Shown: in pieces, positions 1-7,537 of the stretch
How positions within the stretch are numbered: position 1 is the first letter of the stretch
Layout: each line of letters begins with the position of its first letter
Translations under genes and position numbers: made by a program
Notes under the pieces: generated by a model
Told to the model about the DNA's origin: nothing
The model's input: the letters and a program-made list of their open reading frames with translations, nothing else
The model's database searches: none
Source: JAFDWI01 sp964544305
GTDB taxonomy: Bacteria > Actinomycetota > Acidimicrobiia > Acidimicrobiales > Iamiaceae
Direction: 5' to 3'
DNA: 17,186 nt
Assembly: GCA_964544305.1 (NCBI GenBank)
Contig: CAZJAZ010000054.1
Coordinates: 1 to 17,186, forward strand

Positions 1-46
1 CGATATCCATCGCGAAGAGTCGAGTAATTGGCTCGAGAGATCGCCG

Positions 47-1138
47 TCAAAGGCGATATGGGGGAAGCACACTCGAAGCCGTATCGCCCACACCGAAGTT
101 GCCGAAATGATTTTGCCCAGCGTTTCGCAACGCGAATGCCAACGCAACCATGCCGGCAAAACCATCGAGATTGTCGACGGTTGACACATGACCTTTGACG
201 TTTTTGTGTTGGAGGAGAGGCCCCAAGAAAACGTCTCGATCCGTACCGTTCTCGTCACTTGGAGCCGATGCTGCAACCATTGGAACGGATCCATCTTGCG
301 CAAGGTTTGCAATCAGCGGGATCAAGATCGCATTGTCTGGCACAGAGGGCTTTGGACCCGAGAGAAACACGTAGCGATAACCAATTCCCCGCTGCATGTT
401 CGGTGAGGTGAGAACGCTTTGGTTATTGGGCTGTCCGTCCAGCGGACGAAAGTCGAGATACCCATCACGACGAAGCGCGCTAATGAGGTCGGGTTCTACC
501 GGGGCAGGCAGGGTTGTGGATGTTGTTGTCGTTGATTGTTCCGTTCGAGTTGTTGGAATCGGAGGAGCAATCGTTGCTGTTGCCCCTTGCGTTGTTGTTG
601 TCGTTTCGTGCGTGTCTTCCTGGTCCGCATCTCCTGCTGCCGAGGCAAAGTCATCGGCGAGCTTGCGAATAAACGTGGGCAACACCCTGTCTCCGCTTGC
701 GCCCACGAGTAAACCAAGTTGTTCAACGTCAAGTTTGTCTGGCGAAAGGTGCTCATCAAGCACGAGCGTTCCATCGACGTTCGCACCTGCAGACTGCAAT
801 GCGGTGATGGCTCTTCGGACCAGATCATCCGACGCTCCCGATGAGGCGACAATCAAGACCGGCACATCTTCAAGTGTGCCTTCCACCGTTGGCGTTAATG
901 CTTGGGCGGTGAGGGCTTTGTCGGTCGCTTGGTCAACCTTTCGTCGTTGCGATAGTTGACCCGCCAATTCGTCGTTACGTTGATGGACGGCTTCACTTCG
1001 AACTTCGGCTCGATGCAGGTTTGAACGCAGTCCATCCACGGTTGCTTTCGAAACCACGGTCGTTCCCATCAGAATGCCAATAATCAGCGCGAGGAAGACC
1101 GCGGTGAGGCTGACGATGTGATAGCGGAGATTGATCAT
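47..1138 (-). CDS. mctB: MctB/SteB family membrane-anchored envelope protein (often annotated copper transporter)
   Basis: 363 aa, with an ATG start and AGGA 7 nt upstream overlapping the steA stop. Residues about 7-29 form one N-terminal membrane helix. A charged, probably coiled-coil stretch (about 32-75) follows, then an alpha/beta domain (about 90-165), a Thr/Pro-rich linker (about 168-216) and a C-terminal globular part. The architecture and the position directly after steA match M. tuberculosis Rv1698 (MctB, described as a copper-efflux channel) and Corynebacterium SteB. SteB acts with SteA in the RipC-FtsEX cell-separation pathway. No Cys or Met-rich metal motif is visible, so SteB-like envelope work is at least as likely as copper export. 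The Thr-rich linker looks lineage-specific and could be a flexible or O-glycosylated spacer outside the membrane. It is probably the last gene of the tlyA operon. Family membership is secure; the function is not. Confidence 0.85.
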   Translation of the reverse strand: MINLRYHIVSLTAVFLALIIGILMGTTVVSKATVDGLRSNLHRAEVRSEAVHQRNDELAGQLSQRRKVDQATDKALTAQALTPTVEGTLEDVPVLIVASSGASDDLVRRAITALQSAGANVDGTLVLDEHLSPDKLDVEQLGLLVGASGDRVLPTFIRKLADDFASAAGDADQEDTHETTTTTQGATATIAPPIPTTRTEQSTTTTSTTLPAPVEPDLISALRRDGYLDFRPLDGQPNNQSVLTSPNMQRGIGYRYVFLSGPKPSVPDNAILIPLIANLAQDGSVPMVAASAPSDENGTDRDVFLGPLLQHKNVKGHVSTVDNLDGFAGMVALAFALRNAGQNHFGNFGVGDTASSVLPPYRL

Positions 1139-1147
1139 GCAAGGTTC

Positions 1148-2281
1148 CTAACGCCAGGCCAACCAAAGACTTCGAACAAATAGTCGCACCGGTTCACTCA
1201 TCAGACCGACGAGCACGAGCGCACTGAGCGCGCTCACAACCATCAAGATGATGTCGATGCGGCGAACATCGGTGTGATAGAGCCGAGACACACCTCGTGC
1301 GTCAACGAGCCGTGAACCTACTTTCATGCGCACGAGCACCGTTGATGCCATCCCGTTTCGCCCTTTATCAAGAAAATCAATCATGGACGAATGCGAGCCA
1401 ACTGCAACGATGAGTTCCGCACCTCGTTCAAACGCCATGAGCATGGCAATATCTTCACTTGTTCCCGCCGCAGAAAAGATCTTGTGGTTGAGGCCCAATT
1501 CATTGAGCCGATCGGAACCTGGCGCTTTCCCAGACAAGTACCCGTGGACAACAAGCGCAGCTCCGCAGCGCAATGCCTTTTCCGACACCGAATCAAAATC
1601 ACCAATGATGACGTCTGGTTTGACGCCGATCTCGAGCAATGCATCGGCGCCACCATCCACGCCAATAAGCACCGGTTTGATATCTCGCAAGTAGCCTGTC
1701 CGCCGAAGCAGGTCGAGATCCTCTTTATAGTCCGCCCCGCGCACAACAATGAGCGCATGTCGGCCTTCAAAGTCAACTGGAATCTCGGGGAGGTCTGGCT
1801 CGTCAAGGAGTAAATGCTTCTCTTGTCGCAAGTATTCGACCGTGTTCTGAGCGAATCGCTCAAGTTCAGTCCCCATTGATTTACGCAGTTCTTCTAGGGA
1901 ACTTGCGACCGACTCTGCTTTCAGCCGTACTCCCCGAGCAACGGCTTTCCCTTCGCAGCGGATGACATCGCCGTCAATTTCAATGAGTTGACCTTCTTTG
2001 ACTCGACCGAAGAGTTCAGCCTCCACGTCGTCAATGAGCGGGATACCCGCTTGTGTAATGATCAATGGACCGCGATTCGGATAGCGGCCGGTCATTGACT
2101 GGGCAACGTTGATCACGGCCCCAACTTGTCGGGAGACGAGCGTTTCAGCTGCCACCACATCAATATCGCCGTGATCAATGATGGCAATGTCACCCGGTTG
2201 CAATCGAGCGGTGAGATCTTTCGTCCGCTTGTCAAGCCGAGCAACGCCACGTAGCACTGTTGTTTCGTTGTCGTCAAGCAC
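1148..2281 (-). CDS. steA: SteA, cytokinetic-ring protein with thiamin-pyrophosphokinase-like fold
   Basis: Homologue of M. tuberculosis Rv1697 and corynebacterial SteA. The N-terminal region carries the family motif NVAQSMTGRYPNRGP. The middle holds a TPK-like domain with GVDGGADALLEIG and IIGDFDSVS, which in SteA-type proteins is not known to make thiamin pyrophosphate. The last ~40 residues contain one membrane helix (about DIILMVVSALSALVLVGLM). In Corynebacterium, SteA localises to the division ring and works with SteB to activate the cell-wall hydrolase RipC. The frame is open to a GTG at 2341, but that start would overlap recN by 68 nt and has no visible Shine-Dalgarno. I prefer the GTG at 2281: GAGG lies 5 nt upstream, the overlap with the recN end is 8 nt (GTGCTTGA), and the product (377 aa) starts close to the conserved domain. 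The stop is 9 nt before the mctB/steB ATG. Confidence 0.85.
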   Translation of the reverse strand: MLDDNETTVLRGVARLDKRTKDLTARLQPGDIAIIDHGDIDVVAAETLVSRQVGAVINVAQSMTGRYPNRGPLIITQAGIPLIDDVEAELFGRVKEGQLIEIDGDVIRCEGKAVARGVRLKAESVASSLEELRKSMGTELERFAQNTVEYLRQEKHLLLDEPDLPEIPVDFEGRHALIVVRGADYKEDLDLLRRTGYLRDIKPVLIGVDGGADALLEIGVKPDVIIGDFDSVSEKALRCGAALVVHGYLSGKAPGSDRLNELGLNHKIFSAAGTSEDIAMLMAFERGAELIVAVGSHSSMIDFLDKGRNGMASTVLVRMKVGSRLVDARGVSRLYHTDVRRIDIILMVVSALSALVLVGLMSEPVRLFVRSLWLAWR

Positions 2282-3869
2282 GGGAACCTCGACCGGAACC
2301 GCCAATGAGAAGCTCACGTGCGTGCTCATTCGCCGCGTCACTTGTTGGGTTCCCGCTCATCATGCGTGACAGTTCTACCACTCTGGCCTCACCGTCTAGC
2401 ACTGTGGCGTTCATCTGTGTGCGAGTGTCAGCCACAACTTTGGTCACTCCGATCTGCGTCGATGCACTTGCGGCCACTTGTGCGAGATGAGTGACCACGA
2501 GGACTTGCCGCCGTTGGGCCACACGCGCAAGCGCTTCGCCCACAGCAACGGCTGCCTCTCCACCGATACCTGCGTCAACTTCATCAAAGACCAGCGTCTC
2601 TTGGTCAGAAACCGAAACGAGTCGAAGCGCAAGCATGACGCGCGCCAGTTCACCTCCTGACGCAACCCGTGCAAGGGGGGCAGGCGACAGTCCCGGATTT
2701 GCCGAAAACTTCACGGAGACGTCATCGCCAGGATCGTCGGACGACACGTCAAACTCCAGATGTGCGTTTGGCATGGCGAGCTTTCGCAATTCTGCTTCGA
2801 CCTTCTTCGCAAACACCGGAGCCTCCGCACGGCGGCGGTCACCGATAATCGCTGCGGCTTCACGCACATGGTCTTGTGCGGCCTCAATCTCGTTCACAAG
2901 CTCACGTACGCGATCGGCCGCTGAGTTCAACGCGGCAAGTCGACTCTGCAGGTCCTGGTGTTTCTCGATCAGATCGTGCAAGTCATCGCATTGGTAACGA
3001 CGTCGCAAGTCAACGAGGAGCTGTCGTCGCTCAACAATCCTTGCGAGCCGTTCTGGATCCTCAACCAAGGTTTCCTCAGTCCGTCGGAGTTCCGAGAGCA
3101 CATCGTCAAGTTCAACACGCAATCCTTCAAGCCTTTGCCGGTGGCTCGCAAAACTCTCGTTATCACGCAAGTCACGAATTGACTCACCCATGACTTCAAG
3201 CACAGCACCGTCACTGGCGAGTCGCTCAATCACTCTGTTCACACGCATACGATCATCAACGACGTTGTTGAGGAGACGTTGCATGTCGGTGAGCTTCTCA
3301 TCTTCGTTCGGATCATCTAACTCGGCGGCGCCGAGTTCTTCGATCTGGTATCGAAGGAGTTCCGCTTCTCGTTCGCGCAGAGCCGGGTCACCACCAAGTT
3401 CCTCAAGCTCGCATTTCAAAGCGTTCAGTGCGTGACGCGCAGCGTTCAACGGACCCAAATCGACATTTGCGAATCGGTCAAGTGCCGCCCGCTGCCCGGC
3501 GACGCCAAGTAAGGCCTGCTGTGCATGCTGCGCATGCAAGTCAACGAGCGTTGAGGTCAACGAAGTCAGTTCAGCCACGCTCACCATCGCACCATTGATA
3601 TACGAGCGTGAACGCCCCGACGCGGGAATCACACGCCGAACAACCCATTCATCATCACCGCGCACAAATCGGCCCTCAACGCTGGCTTCAACTTCACCGT
3701 TGCGCACCATTGTTGGCTCAGCACGGAATCCACAAAGGAGTCCGAGCGCGCCAACGATCATCGTCTTGCCCGCACCGGTTTCACCGGTGACCGCAGTCAT
3801 GGCGTCATCAAAAACGAGATGCAATTGAGAGACGACACCCAGATTCGTCACCGCGAGTTCGATCAACAC
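2274..3869 (-). CDS. recN: DNA repair protein RecN
   Basis: 531 aa, close to the usual 550-590. It is an SMC-like ATPase that acts early in recombinational repair of double-strand breaks. The Walker A motif GETGAGKT is at residues 29-36. Two long heptad-rich coiled-coil arms fill roughly residues 150-370. The C-terminal ATPase half has the ABC signature ASGGELARVMLALRL and Walker B TLVFDEVDAGIGG, followed by a conserved THLAQVA switch region. The start is GTG at 3869, with AGG 7 nt upstream; it lies 13 nt after the nadK stop, so the genes are probably co-transcribed and coupled. The recN-steA order matches M. tuberculosis Rv1696-Rv1697. No damage or truncation is visible. Confidence 0.97.
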   Translation of the reverse strand: MLIELAVTNLGVVSQLHLVFDDAMTAVTGETGAGKTMIVGALGLLCGFRAEPTMVRNGEVEASVEGRFVRGDDEWVVRRVIPASGRSRSYINGAMVSVAELTSLTSTLVDLHAQHAQQALLGVAGQRAALDRFANVDLGPLNAARHALNALKCELEELGGDPALREREAELLRYQIEELGAAELDDPNEDEKLTDMQRLLNNVVDDRMRVNRVIERLASDGAVLEVMGESIRDLRDNESFASHRQRLEGLRVELDDVLSELRRTEETLVEDPERLARIVERRQLLVDLRRRYQCDDLHDLIEKHQDLQSRLAALNSAADRVRELVNEIEAAQDHVREAAAIIGDRRRAEAPVFAKKVEAELRKLAMPNAHLEFDVSSDDPGDDVSVKFSANPGLSPAPLARVASGGELARVMLALRLVSVSDQETLVFDEVDAGIGGEAAVAVGEALARVAQRRQVLVVTHLAQVAASASTQIGVTKVVADTRTQMNATVLDGEARVVELSRMMSGNPTSDAANEHARELLIGGSGRGSRA

Positions 3870-3882
3870 GACTTCGCCTGAT

Positions 3883-4749
3883 TCACCGGTCGTTCAAACC
3901 GAATTTTGACTTGAGAACGCGATGAAAATCGTTGCCGTCGAAGCGAACAAGTCGGGCCGGATGCTCCGCCGCAGTACACGAGACAGAATCCCCTTCCCCA
4001 AAGTTTGCAACAGCTTGGCCATCTGCAAGCAGCATGCCTGGGCGTGGTCCCACAAGGGTCAAAGTGACAACCGAAGCAGGGGCAAGTACGAGCGCCCGAT
4101 CAAACAGCATGTGGGGCGAAACTGGAGTGAGGATCAGCGCTTGATGACTCGGGGCGACGATTGGACCACGGGCACTGAACGAATAGGCGGTTGAGCCAGT
4201 CGGCGTGGCGAGAATCAGACCGTCGGCTGCATACGTGGTGAAAAACTCGCCATCGATGTGCACAGCAACTCGCACCGTGTGTCCCATCGGCGCCTTTTCG
4301 AGCACAATCTCATTGAGCGCTTCAATTGCATCTCGACTCTTGGACCCTTTATCTGACCCGATGGATACTCGTGCCGCGACCAACATGCGTTCTTCAATTG
4401 CAAACTGTCCCGAAAAACATCGCTCCAATGACGTTTCCAACATGGCAGGTTCGATAGCACTGAGATAGCCGAGCTGGCCTACGTTCACACCGAGGATTGG
4501 CACACCATGTACGGCGACACGGTCGACGGTTCGGAGCATTGTCCCGTCGCCTCCAAAACACACCGCGACGTCGAGTCCTGAAGCAAAGGCATTCTCAGGA
4601 ACGGCAAGTTCACCAATACCCGCCGATTTGGCTTCCGTGTCAACGAGACGGACCTCGTGACCATGTGCAGTTGCCCAAGCAACCGTCTGACGGGCCAATA
4701 GCCGCGCCTGCTCGCGTTCTGGATGGAGAACGATACCGATCACACCCAT
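3883..4749 (-). CDS. nadK: NAD kinase
   Basis: ATP/polyphosphate-NAD kinase that makes NADP+ from NAD+ in the cytoplasm. The conserved GGDGT motif is at residues 66-70 (FGGDGTMLR), the NE motif is in ALNEIVLEK, and the glycine-rich segment DGLILATPTGSTAYSFSA follows. All are diagnostic of the family. With the ATG at 4749 the product is 288 aa, typical for the family. A TTG one codon upstream (4752) is open, but the ATG is better: it overlaps the tlyA stop by one base (TGATG) and has GAGG 7 nt upstream, which suggests translational coupling. It sits between tlyA and recN exactly as ppnK (Rv1695) does in M. tuberculosis. Confidence 0.97.
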   Translation of the reverse strand: MGVIGIVLHPEREQARLLARQTVAWATAHGHEVRLVDTEAKSAGIGELAVPENAFASGLDVAVCFGGDGTMLRTVDRVAVHGVPILGVNVGQLGYLSAIEPAMLETSLERCFSGQFAIEERMLVAARVSIGSDKGSKSRDAIEALNEIVLEKAPMGHTVRVAVHIDGEFFTTYAADGLILATPTGSTAYSFSARGPIVAPSHQALILTPVSPHMLFDRALVLAPASVVTLTLVGPRPGMLLADGQAVANFGEGDSVSCTAAEHPARLVRFDGNDFHRVLKSKFGLNDR

Positions 4750-5552
4750 CAATGAACCTCACGACAAACTTGCGCGACCAACGACGAGAACTCGGTGGGA
4801 TGAACGGTGCAAGCACCTCGTTTTGCATAAACAAAATATTCAAGATTTCCCGAAGTCCCAGGCAGCACGGATTGCATGACCCCCATGATGCCCGCTTGAG
4901 ACTCGTCAAGCGCGCTCATTACCCCGCGGAGCACACGCGCATGAATGGCAGGGTCAACGATCACGCCTGCACCTTTGTCAGCTTCTGCCTTTGTCGCTTC
5001 AAATTGTGGCTTCACGAGCACTATGAGTTCACCGCTCTTACCCGCAAGTTCAACGAGATGTGGAATTAAAGGAACGAGTGATATGAACGACAAGTCAACG
5101 CTCACCAGATCGATTCGTGGATCAAGTTCGTGGCGGGAAACGTGGCGGATATCGGTACGTTCACGAACGGCTACTCGCGGATCGTTCCGAATATGCTCAT
5201 GCAACTGGTTTGTGCCTACGTCGATCGCCGTGACGTGACTCGCGCCGTTCTGTAAGAGGCACTGGGAAAATCCCCCGGTTGAGGAACCTGCGTCAAGGAC
5301 CCAGCGACCCTCCACGACGACGCCAAAATGTGTGAGAGCACCTTCAAGCTTATTCCCAGCACGCGACACATATCGTGACGCTGAAGACGCAACCAAGATT
5401 GGCTCACCAGGGCTCACCTGTCTCAAAGTATTGGTGGCAATCGTGCCAGCGACCCGAACCTGGTGCGCGTCAATGAGCGCTCGGGCATCTTCAATGGTGG
5501 TAGCGAGACCCCGGCGTACGAGTTCAGCGTCGAGCGATCGACGGTGAGCCGT
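4749..5552 (-). CDS. tlyA: TlyA family rRNA (cytidine-2'-O)-methyltransferase, probable ACG start
   Basis: S4 RNA-binding domain plus FtsJ-like Rossmann methyltransferase. In mycobacteria TlyA 2'-O-methylates 16S C1409 and 23S C1920, which sensitises ribosomes to capreomycin. The SAM-binding loop is LDAGSSTGG (residues 86-94 here); further motifs are DLVSVDLSF and LVKPQFE, which carries the second catalytic Lys. The first canonical start codon in this frame is a TTG at 5426, which would delete almost all of the S4 domain. Translating upstream gives HRRSLDAELVRRGLA, a near match to the M. tuberculosis N-terminus, but no ATG, GTG or TTG precedes it. An ACG at 5552-5550 sits 6 nt after a strong Shine-Dalgarno (AGAAGG, 5564-5559) and gives 267 aa, against 268 in M. 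tuberculosis. I therefore place the start at ACG; an ATG changed to ACG by mutation or sequence error is the alternative. The stop overlaps the nadK ATG by one base. Confidence 0.88.
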   Translation of the reverse strand, partial: TAHRRSLDAELVRRGLATTIEDARALIDAHQVRVAGTIATNTLRQVSPGEPILVASSASRYVSRAGNKLEGALTHFGVVVEGRWVLDAGSSTGGFSQCLLQNGASHVTAIDVGTNQLHEHIRNDPRVAVRERTDIRHVSRHELDPRIDLVSVDLSFISLVPLIPHLVELAGKSGELIVLVKPQFEATKAEADKGAGVIVDPAIHARVLRGVMSALDESQAGIMGVMQSVLPGTSGNLEYFVYAKRGACTVHPTEFSSLVAQVCREVH

Positions 5553-5591
5553 GACAACCCTTCTTACTGTGCAAGCCGTTGAGCCGTTTGC

Positions 5592-6020
5592 TCACGACTT
5601 CTTTGCGGGCGCTTTCTTGGCCGGAGCCTTCTTCGCAGCAGCTTTCTTTGTGGGTGCCTTCTTCGCTGGAGCCTTTTTCGCAGCAGCTTTCTTAGCCGGC
5701 GCCTTCTTCGCGGCAGGCGCAGTCGCTGGGGCTTTCACCACGCTGTCGATTCGCTTCTCAAGTCGGGCAATGTCTGACTTTGTCGCGAGACCGAGTGAAC
5801 CAACTTGGGTTCGTACCTCGTCGGAAACTTGCTTGACGAGTGCCTCAGTTGTCGCACGCGAGCGCTCGACAAGATCTTGAACGAGTAACGACGCCTGCGA
5901 GGTTTGCACTTCACCGGCCGCGACCAATTCAGCAACGATCGACTCTGCTCGTTTCTGGGTCAACTGGGTAAATGCGGCACCGGCATCAAGGTAACGCTTG
6001 AATACATCACGCTGGGACAT
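5592..6020 (-). CDS. Phasin-like protein with Lys/Ala/Pro-rich histone H1-like tail
   Basis: 142 aa from the ATG at 6020. The first ~90 residues are strongly helical (MSQRDVFKRYLDAGAAFTQL and an amphipathic heptad region to about residue 95), resembling poly(hydroxyalkanoate)-granule phasin/PhaF-type proteins. The last ~47 residues are repeats of KKAPAKK and KKAAAKK, as in histone H1-like and PhaF tails that bind DNA non-specifically. I infer a DNA- or nucleoid-associated adaptor; the partner is unknown. The frame is open to an ATG at 6056, but the -35/-10 elements lie inside that extension and the predicted transcription start falls on the 6020 ATG. I therefore chose 6020 as a leaderless start. 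The stop is 39 nt before the proposed tlyA start, so it probably heads the operon. Confidence 0.75.
   Translation of the reverse strand: MSQRDVFKRYLDAGAAFTQLTQKRAESIVAELVAAGEVQTSQASLLVQDLVERSRATTEALVKQVSDEVRTQVGSLGLATKSDIARLEKRIDSVVKAPATAPAAKKAPAKKAAAKKAPAKKAPTKKAAAKKAPAKKAPAKKS
5597..5730 (-). repeat. Tandem Lys-Ala-Pro codon repeats (histone-like tail)
   Basis: Imperfect tandem repeats of about 12-15 nt, visible on the plus strand as recurrent gccttcttcgc and gcagctttctt units. They encode the KKAPAKK/KKAAAKK tail of the phasin-like protein. Such arrays expand and contract by slippage, so tail length may vary between strains. Confidence 0.7.
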
Positions 6021-6027
6021 GGCATGC

Positions 6028-6056
6028 ATTGTACCGCTTCGGCGTTTTGCTTGCAA
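6028..6056 (-). promoter_or_regulatory. Promoter of the phasin-like/tlyA operon, predicted leaderless
   Basis: On the minus strand TTGCAA (6056-6051) and TACAAT (6033-6028) are separated by exactly 17 nt. Only seven bases (GCATGCC) lie between the -10 box and the ATG at 6020, so the expected start of transcription coincides with the start codon. No Shine-Dalgarno is visible there. Leaderless mRNAs are common in actinobacteria. This is the only good promoter-like sequence I found upstream of the six-gene run. Confidence 0.65.
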
Positions 6057-6072
6057 AAGTTTGCACCTTAGA

Positions 6073-6724
6073 TCAATGCTGGAACTCGCTTTGTGTGAGA
6101 CAGTTTTCTACAACCGGCTCAGCGATTGTCATGTGCTCTACTTGAACCGCAGCGCTGGCAACGAGCTGCGGGCGCAACTGCGGCGCGTTCTGGTCAACTG
6201 GTGCATCCGTTGAGACACGCCAGTTACTGGTTCCCGGAGCAAGTTGAACGGAAAACGTGATCGTTCGAGGAGTCGGGCCGATCCGAAAGACATGCATTCG
6301 ATGCGACACATCAAATGAAATACGCGACGGCACAGAAGCACGGAGCGTCATGGCGACATTGACGTCTCGATCTTTTTGCAATGGATTAACGATCTGCAGA
6401 GTTGAGGTGGACTCAAACCATTGGGCAATCCCGGGTCTTTGAGGTTGCAAAGGCGGCTTTGCATTCATGATGCGCCCAACAGCACCATGGAGAATCATCT
6501 GGCCCACCTTTTGGGCTGTCAAGGATCCACATGCCTTTTGCACCTTCAAACGCAAGGGTCGAAGGTCAAACCAAACAAGATCGTCGCTCACAATGTTGGG
6601 CTTGCCCAGAACTGGCCGGAGGTCGTTGATTAGCAATCGTGCATGATCGGGGTAGCCGTCTCGGTTAATGGTCAGCGCATTGAAACCAGCCACGGCAACT
6701 CCCGCGACCATCAATCTGGGGGGG
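6073..6724 (-). pseudogene. Copy B of GT-C-like membrane protein, C-terminal fragment
   Basis: The C-terminal ~215 residues of copy B, in a different frame from the rest. From RLMVAGVAVAGFNAL onward it aligns without gaps to copy A (RFVAGIALAEFDAL). It continues through DGYPDHARLLINDLRPVLG and a predicted extracytoplasmic beta-rich domain (WFESTSTLQIVNPLQKDRDV; RVSTDAPVDQNAP). The frame is formally open up to 6804, but sequence upstream of about 6724 in this frame has no homology to copy A. The real join is the seven-C run (plus strand G at 6718-6724), where losing one base would restore the frame. It ends 16 nt before the operon promoter. It is not expected to be translated unless frameshifting occurs. 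Confidence 0.8.
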
Positions 6725-7537
6725 AGTCTCGCCCCAATTGAGCTGCCAATCATTCGATCGTCCTCTGATGCCGCCGTAGCTCCACCGGAAGCTGTTGTCG
6801 CCAAGGATGTATGGAACCATCATCGAATAGGGATTCAACGTATAGGCATTGCCAGCTTCTGGGTAGCTGACAATCGGAAGTTGAAAGACCATTGAGTTCG
6901 GTGGGAATTGAGCGTTGAGTTGATGGTTGAGAACCGTTGCCTGCTTGATAATCGCTCTTGACTCAACGGTTGACTCGGGAACGTTCGAGGGCATTTGGTC
7001 AAAAAGTACGAGTGCCAAGATGCAACCGGCTGCAACGGCTTTTGCCGGAACCGCCTTTGGGACCGTAAGGCGTTCGAAAGGCAACCCGGCAGCCAGGCTT
7101 TGACGAGAACGACGATGAAATGGTGCGAGTAGGGCCGCGCAACCCACCAACATCGTTTTGAAAATTATGTAGTAGAGCTGAGCGGTTGCACTCACGATGA
7201 TAAAACCCGCAAACAGCACTAACCGGCCCATCGGGACCTGGCGAAAGTGCATGCGTGGACGCACTGCCAAGGGCACCGCTAATCGGCCTTCAAAGGTCCA
7301 AACTGCCAGCAACACCCCAGTGGGTATGACCCAAATTCCAGGCAAAAACGGCCGAGACATTCCATGAAGAAAATGAAACGGTAGAAGTGCAAATGATACG
7401 CCCACGACTGCCGCTCGCCAGCGACTCACCCCAAGCGCACATGCAACGAGTTCGGCCGAGCCCGCGGCGAGCTCAGACCCGATCGAAAATGCCAAGTTCA
7501 AAGCAAAGACAGGATTATTTGAGAATTGGCTCAGAAA
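6665..7537 (-). pseudogene. Copy B of GT-C-like membrane protein, middle fragment
   Basis: Open frame beginning directly after the in-frame TGA (7540-7538) with LSQFSNNPVFALNL, homologous to copy A LSQFSSNPILVINV. Usable starts are a CTG at 7534 (homologous to the TTG of copy A) or a TTG at 7501, giving 278 aa from the latter. Several membrane helices are visible. Compared with copy A, about 160 residues are missing between RRSR and the helix ending LALVLFDQMP, taking out several helices and a large loop. The homologous reading ends at DWQLNWGETPPQ, after which the frame shifts and stops at 6665. Together with the stop and the frameshift this marks a decayed gene. Confidence 0.8.

Noticed and set aside
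1..46. Possible start of another minus-strand gene (ATG at position 10)
   Set aside because: Only three codons are visible, with no Shine-Dalgarno, so a gene cannot be supported from this window.
396..959. 187-aa plus-strand open frame opposite the MctB/SteB Thr-rich linker
   Set aside because: It is Ser/Val-rich low-complexity sequence produced by reading the linker region on the other strand. The minus frame has clear family homology, a ribosome-binding site and operon context.
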